64,000 bases of DNA from Streptomyces sp. SAT1 (GTDB taxonomy: Bacteria; Actinomycetota; Actinomycetes; Streptomycetales; Streptomycetaceae): positions 5,931,001 to 5,995,000 of the forward strand of contig NZ_CP015849.1 of assembly GCF_001654495.1 (NCBI RefSeq), read 5' to 3'. Each line of letters opens with the position of its first letter. Position 1 is the first letter of the stretch. Under the pieces are notes generated by a model, which was not told the DNA's origin, ran no database searches, and saw only the letters and a list, made by a program, of their open reading frames with translations. A program made the position numbers and the translations under genes. Shown in pieces: positions 34,155 to 42,435 of the stretch.

Positions 34155-35385
34155 CGACGAGAAGCGGGCCGCCGGGAACGAGGGCCCGCCCGCGGGGCCG
34201 TTCCTGCGGGAGTACGCGCCGACGGGCGGGTATCCGCCGGTCAGCGCGCAGCGGGCCTCCGTGGTCTTCTACCGCAACGGCGGCTACAGCGTGATCACCG
34301 TCGCCGGGATCCAGCACGTCGGCAAGCGCGCCCTGGCCCGGCCGTACACGGTGTGCGAGATCGCCCAGGGCACGTTCGTGAGCACCCTCGGCCTGGAACT
34401 GCCGGCGGCCGGCGGGACCAGCTTCTTCAAGGCCGAGGTGGACATCGAGTGGGAGGCCACCGACCCCCACCTGGTCGCCGTGAACGTGGTGACCGATGTC
34501 GCCAAACGGCTCACCGCGCCGGTGCTGGAACGGCTGCGCGAGGTCACCCTCGGCTACCAGGTCACCGAGGCCGACCAGGCCAACCGGGTCGTGACCCAGG
34601 AGTGCGTCGGCGGCCGGTGGAGCGACCTGGGCTCCGAACTCGGGCTGCGGGTACGGCTCTACGTCCGGCTCGGGGTGGACGACGAGGCCATCACGTACGC
34701 GCAGAAGAAGCGCGAGGTGTACGCCGACGCCGAGGTGACCCGGGTGCGCCAGGAGGAGTTCCGGCGGATGCTGCGCGGCGGCGACATGGAGCAGCTCACC
34801 TACATGCTGGCCGCCGACCCGGACGGGGCCAAGGACTTCCTGGAGAAGATCCGCCAGGAGGGCAGGCAGGACGAGAAGGACCGCCTGGACCGGCTGTACT
34901 CCATGGCCATGGCGGGCGAACTGCACGCCGCCGACGTGGAGACCCAGGTCCTCAACCTGCTCAACCAGGGCCGCGGACGTCCCCTCCAGGGCCCCATCGG
35001 CGCGGTGCCCGCCCGTCGGCAGCCGCGCTCGCTGGAGCCGGGCGGCGAGCGGCCGTTCACCCCGGACTGGGCCTCGGACGACCCGCCCCGGCGCAGGCCG
35101 CCGCGCGACCGGTCGCCGTGGGACGAGCCCGGACCCGACCGCGGATCGGACCACGGATCCGGCCGCGGGTCGGACCACGGATCCGGCCGCGGGTCGGACC
35201 ACGGATCCGGCCGCGGAGGCGACCGGCCCGACCGTACGGACCGCCGCCCGGCCGACGGCTACGACGAGGATCCGCCCCCGCGGGTCCACCGGCCCGAGCC
35301 GTACGACCCGTACGAGGACGACCCGGACCGCGCACCCCGCCGCTCCCGGGACGACGGCTGGTCCTGGGCGGACGAGGACCGGTGA
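34147..35385 (+). CDS. SPFH/band-7-like protein with a Gly-Ser-Asp-His repeat tail
   Basis: The 412-residue protein overlaps the end of the preceding gene by 8 bases. Residues 20-180 (VFYRNGGYSVITVAGIQHVG, VDIEWEATDPHLVAVNVV) look like a beta-rich SPFH-type module, and residues 180-280 are alpha-helical and charged (QKKREVYADAEVTRVRQEEF). The tail has three copies of GSDHGSGR, encoded by a 24-base tandem repeat, and an acidic end. No membrane anchor is seen, which is unusual for SPFH proteins. The family call is tentative. Confidence 0.5.
   Translation: MADDEKRAAGNEGPPAGPFLREYAPTGGYPPVSAQRASVVFYRNGGYSVITVAGIQHVGKRALARPYTVCEIAQGTFVSTLGLELPAAGGTSFFKAEVDIEWEATDPHLVAVNVVTDVAKRLTAPVLERLREVTLGYQVTEADQANRVVTQECVGGRWSDLGSELGLRVRLYVRLGVDDEAITYAQKKREVYADAEVTRVRQEEFRRMLRGGDMEQLTYMLAADPDGAKDFLEKIRQEGRQDEKDRLDRLYSMAMAGELHAADVETQVLNLLNQGRGRPLQGPIGAVPARRQPRSLEPGGERPFTPDWASDDPPRRRPPRDRSPWDEPGPDRGSDHGSGRGSDHGSGRGSDHGSGRGGDRPDRTDRRPADGYDEDPPPRVHRPEPYDPYEDDPDRAPRRSRDDGWSWADEDR
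35141..35216 (+). repeat. 24-base tandem repeat encoding GSDHGSGR
   Basis: Three in-phase copies of GGATCGGACCACGGATCCGG-type units lie inside the SPFH-like gene. They are in-frame, so length changes alter only the tail. Confidence 0.85.
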
Positions 35386-35933
35386 CCGCCGACGGGGGCC
35401 CCCGAACCTCCTCCGACCCGGTCGTGCCCGTGCCGAACGGGGGTCGGCACAGCCACGACCGGGCGGAGGAGCGCATCGCCGAGCGGCTGCTCGGCACGGT
35501 CCGCGAGGACCTCGGACGCGCCGACTCGAAAGCCGCCGTCCTGCTGTCCGGGACGCTGGCCCTGCCCGCGTTCCTGGTCGGCTGGCACGGCACACCCGGC
35601 TGGCACGGCCCCGCGGACGTGTGGCTGGTGCTCGCCGGGGTGTTCTGGGCCGTCGCGGTCGGCGCGCTGGTCGGCGCGCTGCTGCCGCGCACCGGCACCG
35701 TACGCGGCGGGGACGGGGTGACGTACTTCGGCGACCTGGTGGCGCCCCGCGACCTCGCGGGACTGTCCGCCCGGGTCGCCGAGGCCGGCCGCGACCCCAC
35801 CCGGTGGCTGCTCGTCCAGGCGGTGGACGTCAGCTCGATCCTGTCCGCCAAGTACCGGGCCATCCGCTGGGGAGTGGGCTCGCTCGCCCCCTCCTCGGCA
35901 CTGGCACTGGTCTGGGGCCTCGTCTCGCGCTGA
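35382..35933 (+). CDS. Pycsar-type membrane effector (PycTM/DUF5706)
   Basis: The GTG at 35382 overlaps the upstream stop (GTGA). The 183-residue protein has the family signature AEERIAERLLGTVREDLGRADSKAAVLL (given here in two parts: RAEERIAERLL, then REDLGRADSKAA), three hydrophobic segments, and a final SSILSAKYRAIRWGVG. In Pycsar, cyclase-made cCMP or cUMP activates PycTM to disrupt the membrane and stop phage growth. Here it lies 4.7 kb downstream of a cyclase-like gene in the same operon. That it works as a cyclic-pyrimidine effector is inferred. Confidence 0.85.
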   Translation: MTADGGPRTSSDPVVPVPNGGRHSHDRAEERIAERLLGTVREDLGRADSKAAVLLSGTLALPAFLVGWHGTPGWHGPADVWLVLAGVFWAVAVGALVGALLPRTGTVRGGDGVTYFGDLVAPRDLAGLSARVAEAGRDPTRWLLVQAVDVSSILSAKYRAIRWGVGSLAPSSALALVWGLVSR

Positions 35934-35996
35934 CGCGCGCGGCGGGGCCCGCACCCCGCACCGAAGACAGACACGAACGACGAAACAGGGGACGCC

Positions 35997-38294
35997 GTGG
36001 GAAGAGTCACGGGAAGACGGCAGACAGGCAGGAGCCGGGTGCGCCGCGCCGCGGTCTCGGTGCTGGGCGGCACCGCGGTGCTCATGTCGCTGCTGGCACC
36101 TGCCGGCCGGGACCCGGTGCCGGCGGCGGACGCCGTCCCGGCGTTCCCGGCCGTCAACTACGCCGTGGCCGTGGACGAGTCGGCCAGCCTCGCCGCCGCC
36201 GACCTGAAGGCCGAGAAGGCCGCCGCCGCGCGCATCGCGCTCGGCGACGTCTCCTCCGACTCGCACGTCACGGTCTACGGGTTCGCCGCCGCCGAGTCCG
36301 CCGACCAGCGCGCCGTGGACCCGGTCTGCCCGCGCACAGGCCTGGACGCGGCGGGCCGCGAGAGCATCGACGCCTGCGTGGGCAAGCTGCGCGCACGCAA
36401 GAAGGACGAGGGCACCGGCACCGACTTCCCGAGCGCGATACGCCAGGGCGTGCACGACCTCACCGACGGCACCGATCCGGCCCAGCCCCGCGTGCTGTTC
36501 CTGCTCACCGACGGGAAACTGGACGTCACCGGCAGCCCCGCCTACGGCGACCCCGCCCACCGCACCGCCGAGGGCGAACGCCAGCTCAAGCAGGAACTGG
36601 CGAACGCCGCAGCCCACGGCGTGCAGGTCTGGCCGCTCGGCTTCGGCCCCGACCCGGACAAGCAGCAGCTCGACCGGATGGCCGCCGGCGGCTACCAGAA
36701 GGGCTGCGTCGCCCTGCCCTCCGCCGCGCCCAAGGCGCACAAGGTGTCCGGCGCCAAGGACATCGGCGCCACCCTGGAGGAGATCTTCGCCGCCGCCCAC
36801 TGCCTGCGCCACGAACAGGGCCCCAGCAAACGCCCGCCCGCCACCCTGGAGATCGGCATCTCCCCGCTGGCGACCGTGGGCAGCATCGTCGTCGACAAGG
36901 GCGACCCCGCCGTCGAGATCACCTACTTCGACCCGCGGGGCCACAAGGTGCCCACCCACGGCACCTACGAGAACTCCGCCTTCGAACTCGCCGGCGGCTC
37001 CGGCCCGGTGGAGGCCCTCAAGGTCGTCGACCCGCTGCCCGGCACCTGGAAGGTCAAGGCCGAGGCACCCGAGGGGCACCGCTCCCTGCCCGTCGCCGTC
37101 AGCGTGCTGTGGCAGGGCGAACTGCGCGGTGCCCTGACCGCCGACCCGCCCTCGCCGCAGACCGGCGACAAGGTCACCGTCACCATGCGCCTCCAGACCC
37201 GCGAGGGCTACGAGATCAAGGACCCGCGCGACTACGCCGGCCTGCGCGTGGCCGGTGAACTGACCGGGACCGGGATCACCGCGCTGCCGCTGCGCCTGGC
37301 CGACGACGGCATCGCGCCCGACCGCACCGCGGGCGACGGCGACTTCACCGGCACCGTGCGGATACCCGCCGCCGCCCGCGGGACCCTGAAGGTGAGCGCC
37401 ACCCTCACCGCCTCCGGGCTCAAGGCCGACACCCGCGACCTGGGCGTCGACGTGGCGCCCGGCACACCGCCCGTCACCGCCGCGCTCGACCTGCCCGCCG
37501 CCGACACCCACCCCGGCGCCACCGTCACCGGCACCCTCGCCGTCCACAACACCACCGCCACCGCGCACACCCTGCGCCTGACCACCGCCGACGTCCGCAC
37601 CGGGCTGCTCACCCTCAGCCCCGCGCAGCTCACCCTCAAGCCCGGCGAGTCCGGCACCCGCGAGGTCAGCGTCGAGGTGGCCCCGGCGAGCGTCTTCGGC
37701 AACCGCCTCGGCGACGGACTGAGCCTCGCCGCCACCGTCCGGGTCACCGACACCACCGACGGCGACCGCGGCCTCGTGGCGTCCCCGCTGTCCCTGCGGG
37801 TGACCCCCGAGCCCGGCATCTGGGACCGGTTCTGGTGGGCGTTCGTCGGCGCGGCCGTCGCCCTCGTGGTCGCCGCCGCCCTCGTCGCCGCCTGGATCGG
37901 GCTGCGCCGCCGCCGCCGCGACCCGTACGGCCTCAGGCTGCGCCTGGTCTCCGAGGACGGCGACGTGCTGAGCGAGCACAAGGCCGGACACGGCAACAAG
38001 AAGCAATGGTACGAGTTCGCCGTCGCCGAGGCGCACCGCAGCCCCCGCCTGGAGAAGCGCGCCCACGGCCCGTACGCCGTCCGGCGCAACCCCGAGGGCG
38101 GAGCGGTCCTGCGCACCCAGGGCGGCCGGACCCCGCTGCGGGCCGGCGGCCGTGTCGCGCTCACCGACCTGCTCCACCTGGAACTGGCCGAGGACACTCC
38201 CTCGGGCGGCAGAGCGTCCCGCTCCGCCACCGTCCCCGCCCCCGACGGCGGCAGCGGCGGCAACGGCGGCGGCGCCTACGAGGACTACCTGTGA
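35997..38294 (+). CDS. Membrane-anchored von Willebrand factor A (vWA) protein
   Basis: The 765-residue protein has a basic N-terminus and signal segment (residues 15-45). A vWA domain follows, with MIDAS motifs DESAS at 60-64, GTGTDF and LLTDGKLD, so metal-dependent ligand binding is likely. Beta-sandwich-like domains (about 290-600) lead to a transmembrane helix near 614-636 (FVGAAVALVVAAALVAAWIG), then a cytoplasmic tail of about 120 residues. The sensing part is outside and the tail faces the cytoplasmic tubulin-like and GTPase proteins. GTG 35997 follows AACAGGGGAC. Confidence 0.85.
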   Translation: MGRVTGRRQTGRSRVRRAAVSVLGGTAVLMSLLAPAGRDPVPAADAVPAFPAVNYAVAVDESASLAAADLKAEKAAAARIALGDVSSDSHVTVYGFAAAESADQRAVDPVCPRTGLDAAGRESIDACVGKLRARKKDEGTGTDFPSAIRQGVHDLTDGTDPAQPRVLFLLTDGKLDVTGSPAYGDPAHRTAEGERQLKQELANAAAHGVQVWPLGFGPDPDKQQLDRMAAGGYQKGCVALPSAAPKAHKVSGAKDIGATLEEIFAAAHCLRHEQGPSKRPPATLEIGISPLATVGSIVVDKGDPAVEITYFDPRGHKVPTHGTYENSAFELAGGSGPVEALKVVDPLPGTWKVKAEAPEGHRSLPVAVSVLWQGELRGALTADPPSPQTGDKVTVTMRLQTREGYEIKDPRDYAGLRVAGELTGTGITALPLRLADDGIAPDRTAGDGDFTGTVRIPAAARGTLKVSATLTASGLKADTRDLGVDVAPGTPPVTAALDLPAADTHPGATVTGTLAVHNTTATAHTLRLTTADVRTGLLTLSPAQLTLKPGESGTREVSVEVAPASVFGNRLGDGLSLAATVRVTDTTDGDRGLVASPLSLRVTPEPGIWDRFWWAFVGAAVALVVAAALVAAWIGLRRRRRDPYGLRLRLVSEDGDVLSEHKAGHGNKKQWYEFAVAEAHRSPRLEKRAHGPYAVRRNPEGGAVLRTQGGRTPLRAGGRVALTDLLHLELAEDTPSGGRASRSATVPAPDGGSGGNGGGAYEDYL

Positions 38295-38397
38295 CCGGCC
38301 CGCGCGCGGCGGACATCGCGGCCGCCGCGCCGCACGCCATCCACGAACGCACCGAGCACGAACCGCGGCCGGCCCGGCCGCGAGCGGGGAGGAAACC

Positions 38398-41300
38398 ATG
38401 AAGATCTTCCAGCCGATGCTCTTCGTCGGCCTGGGCGGCACCGGCGGACTGGTCGGCGCCGAACTGGAACGCCGGCTCCGCGTCGAACTGTGCGGCCCCG
38501 ACGGCATGGCGCTCAGCCGGCTCAGCGGCCACGCCCCCTTCCAACTGCCCGACTGCCTCCAGTTCGTGTACGCCGACTACAGCGAGTCGGACCTCCAGCG
38601 GCTGCCCCAGTTCAATGTCGACCCGTCGCTGCGCGCCGCCTACTCCCGCACCTCACGGGCCACCCACAACCTGCTGCCCAACTTCGACAGTTCGCCCGAG
38701 GTGACCAAGATGCTCCGGGCCAGCCTGCGCGAGGAGGTGGCCGGCTGGCTCCCGCCGATCATCGGCGAACCCGAGGTCACCCCGCTGCACAACGGTGCCG
38801 GCCAACTGCCCACCGTGGGCCGCGCCGCCCTCTTCGCGACCCTGCGCCACAGCCTCGCCCCGGTCCTCGAACCGCTGCTCCAGGCGATCGACGCCATGGC
38901 CAAGGCGGCGGGCGACCTCAGCGAACTGGGCGGCGGCAAGGTCAACGGCTGCGATGTCTTCGTCGCCTTCTCGGTGGCCGGCGGCACCGGCGCCGGGATC
39001 TTCCTCGACTACCTCCACCTCATCAACTACGCCTTCCAGCTACGCCGCTTCGACGGTGTGAAGATCTACCCGCTCGTGGTGATGCCGTCCTCGTTCTCCG
39101 CCGCCACCGGCGGCGGCCGCGAGGCCGAACTCAACGCCGCCCGTGCCCTGGTCGACCTGTTCCGCCTGGTGGACCAGCAGAACGCGCCGAGCGAACGCGC
39201 CGAGATCGGCGACCTCGACCACGAGGCCAAGTTCGGCATCCGCTACCCGGGCACCACACCGATCCGGCTGCGCACCGGCATCCTGCCCACCGCGTTCCTC
39301 TTCAGCCCCACCGCCGGGATCCGCGCCGACGACCTGCGCCGCTCCATCGTCTCCCTGGTGATGTCGCTGATCGGCACCGAACTGGGCGACGGCCGCAGCA
39401 CCCAGGGCCGCAAGATGGCCACCGACGACGACTACCAGACCTTCGCCGCCAGCTTCATCAACCGCGGCGTGGCCCGCAGTTCCGTCTCACCCACCGGCAT
39501 CGGCAGGCGGGGCGTCTCCACCAGCCTGGTCGCCGCCATGACCGCCCCCATGGACCAGCTCGCCGACCTCGTGGCCGGACGCATGCTGCGCGAGGCCGTC
39601 ACGAACCTGGTGGAACGGCCGCGCGTCGAACTGCGCGAGGGCGCCGCCCCGATGATCCGCCGGCTCTTCGCGGACTCCCACCTCGAAGAGCTGTGGGAAC
39701 GGCGGCAGTTGCCCGTGCCCGAACCCGAACCGCTGCCCCGCGGCGGCCGGAACATAGAACAGGCCCTCGGCCAGCGCGTCGCCGACATGCAGGCCCTGCT
39801 GTCCGACCTGCGCGCCGAGGCCGGCCGGCAGGCAGCCGTGATGGCCGACCGCTTCTCCCCGCGCCCCGCCATCGACAAGCTCCTCCAGAGCGCCGACCCG
39901 TTCCTCGTCGAACGCGTCGTGCGGGGCGTGCCGGACAGCGACGAGCAGATCACCCGGCTCGGCTTCCTCGGCATGCTGGACAACCGCGCCCGCGCCCCGC
40001 AGCGCCCGCCGGGCGTCACCGAGCAGCCGCCCAAGATCCCGCGCATCAAGGGCCAGTTGGGCGGACTCGCGCCCGCGCGCTGGGGCGACGACGACGTACA
40101 GGCCGCCCTCCAGGAGCAGAACACCTGGTACCAGTGGCGCTGCCGCTCGATCTGGCACGAGGCCTGGCGTGACCAGCAGCAGCACTGGCAGCCCCAGGCC
40201 GACGTGGCGGGCGTCGACCTCGACCGCCTCGTCCGGGCCTTCCGCCGCCACAGCGACCAGGAGCCCAAGGCGGCCCAGCAGAAGGCCCGCGAACTCTACG
40301 ACGACCGCACCGGCATCTCCTACCTGCTGCCGCCGCAGCGCAACCTCAACCACTTCTACGACGACGTGGTCGACCGGCTGCTGCGCCGCGAGGGACTGCG
40401 CGATCAGGACCACGTCTCCACGCTGCTGCTCAAACTGATCGACGGCGACACCTGGCGCCAGGTGCACACCGTCAGCCGCCGCGACCCGGAGGGCGCCGTC
40501 GCCCGGATCAAGAGCCAGCTGGAGGGCCGCGTCACCCGGCTGTTCGCCGAGAGCGGCACCCATCTGGAGGAGCGTCCGCTGCTCCCGGCCATGGGCACCC
40601 TGCTGGCCGCGGCGGCGGGCGACACCGACGCCCGCGACCAGGTCAGCAAGGACGCGCTCGACATGTTCGGCCGCAAGCTGGCCGGGCTGCTGCCGGTGGG
40701 CTTCGCCCCGGAGGGCACCGGACCGCTGCGGGTCCTGGTCACCCACCCCCGGGTGACGGCCGTGGACGAGGTGCAGGAGTTCCTCGGCAAGACGCTGCGG
40801 CTGCCCTCGGACGCCAAGAACTCCGTGGAGTACCGGGGCGTGGAGAGCGACTCCGTCACCGTCGTCCTCTTCCGCAGCGAGATGAGCCTCACCCAGGTGC
40901 CCGAGGCCCGCAAGGTGCTGCGCCAGTGGGCCCGTGCCAAGGAGAACGAGCAGGCACAGGACGTCCTGCGGTGGCGCCAGCGGCTCGGCTTCCGCGACAC
41001 CTGGATGGTCAGCGCCGAGGAGGACCGGCGTACCATCCTGCACCGGCTGCTGTGCTGCCTGTGGAACGGCCAGGTCGACGTGCTGGACGGGGAACCGGCC
41101 TCGCCGCAGCGGGTCAGGCTGCGCCTGTTTCCCGAGAAGGCCCCGGACGTGCCCGGCGTCCGGCTGCGCCTCGGCGACTTCCCCGGCGGCGTGTCGAGCT
41201 GGGCGGAACTGCTGCGCTCCTACGAGCGCTGGACCGTCCTCGACGACGAGTCGACCGTGGAGGACTACTGCCGCGAGCTGATGGGTGCCCAGCCGCTCGG

Positions 41301-42435
41301 CCTGGCCCGCACGGGCAGCGAACCCCACCCTCTCTTCGTCGAACTGGTCGAGAAGATCGCCCCGCGCCAGCTGGAGCTGCTGGCGGACCGCCGTGAGCGC
41401 GGCGGCGAACGCGTCGAGGGCTGGGTGCGGCCGCTCTGGGAGTTCTGGGCGGAGACCCTCCCGGCCGCCCTGGACAAGGAGTTCGGCGACCAGCGCGCCG
41501 TCCAGCCGACCCTGCGCACCCTGCTGGAGCACGTACGCGGCGGGCTGCCCGCCCGGCCCCGCCAGGACCGGGACGCCCTCCCCGCGCCGCGCCGCGCGGT
41601 GCCCGAGGACGACGACTTCGGCACGGCACCCGTCACCCGGCGCGCCGAGCGTGAGGAAGCCGTCCGGGACACCTGGGACACCCGGGACACCCGGGACGTG
41701 TGGGCCGAACCGGCCGACGACTACGGCACAGCGGCCCGCGACGGTGTCGGCCCTCGCGCCGCACACCGCGACCCGGCGCCGGTCCGTGAGGACCGTTACG
41801 AGGGCGACCGGTACGAGGGTGACCGCTCCGGCTCCGACCGGCGCCGCGGGGCCCGTCCCGGCACGGACCGGGACGAGGAGGAGCGGTACGGCGACGGACA
41901 CGCGGACCGCTACCGCGAGGAGCGGGCCGAGCGCGAGGAGCGGGCCGGACGCGGCGAACGGGGTGAGGGGCGGCGGGACGACCGCGACCGCGCCCGCGGC
42001 GCGTACGGCACGCCCGGCGCGTACGAACGGCGCGGCAACGAGTACGAACCGCGGCGCAGCGAGTACGAACCGCCCGAGAGCGGCGACCGCGGCCGGAGCG
42101 GCGACCGCCCCTCCTTCGACTTCGACAAGCCCGGGACCGGCAGCACCCGCCGCCCCGCCGAGGACGCCCCTCGCGCCGACGACCGCCGTACGGACGAGTA
42201 CCGCACGGACGGGTACCGAGCGGACGAGTACCGGGCGGACGAGCACCGTACGGACGACCGCCGCCGGGACCGGGACGCGGGGGACCGCGACGAGCCCGGT
42301 GACGAGGACGTCCGTCTCCGCCGGGCGCCGTGGGACGAACCCGCCGACCCGCGGGCGTCCTACGCCGACGCCGCCGACGACGACCGGTCCCGCGACCGCG
42401 ACCGGCCCAGCCCCTGGGACGGTGACGCCCAGTGA
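38398..42435 (+). CDS. Giant tubulin-like (Tubulin_2) protein
   Basis: The 1345-residue protein has a GTP-binding fold with GLGGTGG near residue 11 and the tubulin/FtsZ signature loop VAGGTGAGIFLDY near 192-205. It is far larger than FtsZ (about 400). A middle region has helical parts (VADMQALLSDLRAEAGRQ). The last ~290 residues are a disordered, charged tail (RYEGDRYEGDRSGSD; REERAEREERAGR). ATG 38398 has a GGGGAGG site. It probably polymerises or acts as a GTP-driven scaffold for the operon's complex. Confidence 0.85.
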   Translation: MKIFQPMLFVGLGGTGGLVGAELERRLRVELCGPDGMALSRLSGHAPFQLPDCLQFVYADYSESDLQRLPQFNVDPSLRAAYSRTSRATHNLLPNFDSSPEVTKMLRASLREEVAGWLPPIIGEPEVTPLHNGAGQLPTVGRAALFATLRHSLAPVLEPLLQAIDAMAKAAGDLSELGGGKVNGCDVFVAFSVAGGTGAGIFLDYLHLINYAFQLRRFDGVKIYPLVVMPSSFSAATGGGREAELNAARALVDLFRLVDQQNAPSERAEIGDLDHEAKFGIRYPGTTPIRLRTGILPTAFLFSPTAGIRADDLRRSIVSLVMSLIGTELGDGRSTQGRKMATDDDYQTFAASFINRGVARSSVSPTGIGRRGVSTSLVAAMTAPMDQLADLVAGRMLREAVTNLVERPRVELREGAAPMIRRLFADSHLEELWERRQLPVPEPEPLPRGGRNIEQALGQRVADMQALLSDLRAEAGRQAAVMADRFSPRPAIDKLLQSADPFLVERVVRGVPDSDEQITRLGFLGMLDNRARAPQRPPGVTEQPPKIPRIKGQLGGLAPARWGDDDVQAALQEQNTWYQWRCRSIWHEAWRDQQQHWQPQADVAGVDLDRLVRAFRRHSDQEPKAAQQKARELYDDRTGISYLLPPQRNLNHFYDDVVDRLLRREGLRDQDHVSTLLLKLIDGDTWRQVHTVSRRDPEGAVARIKSQLEGRVTRLFAESGTHLEERPLLPAMGTLLAAAAGDTDARDQVSKDALDMFGRKLAGLLPVGFAPEGTGPLRVLVTHPRVTAVDEVQEFLGKTLRLPSDAKNSVEYRGVESDSVTVVLFRSEMSLTQVPEARKVLRQWARAKENEQAQDVLRWRQRLGFRDTWMVSAEEDRRTILHRLLCCLWNGQVDVLDGEPASPQRVRLRLFPEKAPDVPGVRLRLGDFPGGVSSWAELLRSYERWTVLDDESTVEDYCRELMGAQPLGLARTGSEPHPLFVELVEKIAPRQLELLADRRERGGERVEGWVRPLWEFWAETLPAALDKEFGDQRAVQPTLRTLLEHVRGGLPARPRQDRDALPAPRRAVPEDDDFGTAPVTRRAEREEAVRDTWDTRDTRDVWAEPADDYGTAARDGVGPRAAHRDPAPVREDRYEGDRYEGDRSGSDRRRGARPGTDRDEEERYGDGHADRYREERAEREERAGRGERGEGRRDDRDRARGAYGTPGAYERRGNEYEPRRSEYEPPESGDRGRSGDRPSFDFDKPGTGSTRRPAEDAPRADDRRTDEYRTDGYRADEYRADEHRTDDRRRDRDAGDRDEPGDEDVRLRRAPWDEPADPRASYADAADDDRSRDRDRPSPWDGDAQ

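Noticed and set aside
35057..38507. Long minus-strand frames opposite the vWA gene
   Set aside because: Low-complexity GC shadow; the plus-strand genes there have clear MIDAS motifs and membrane topology.
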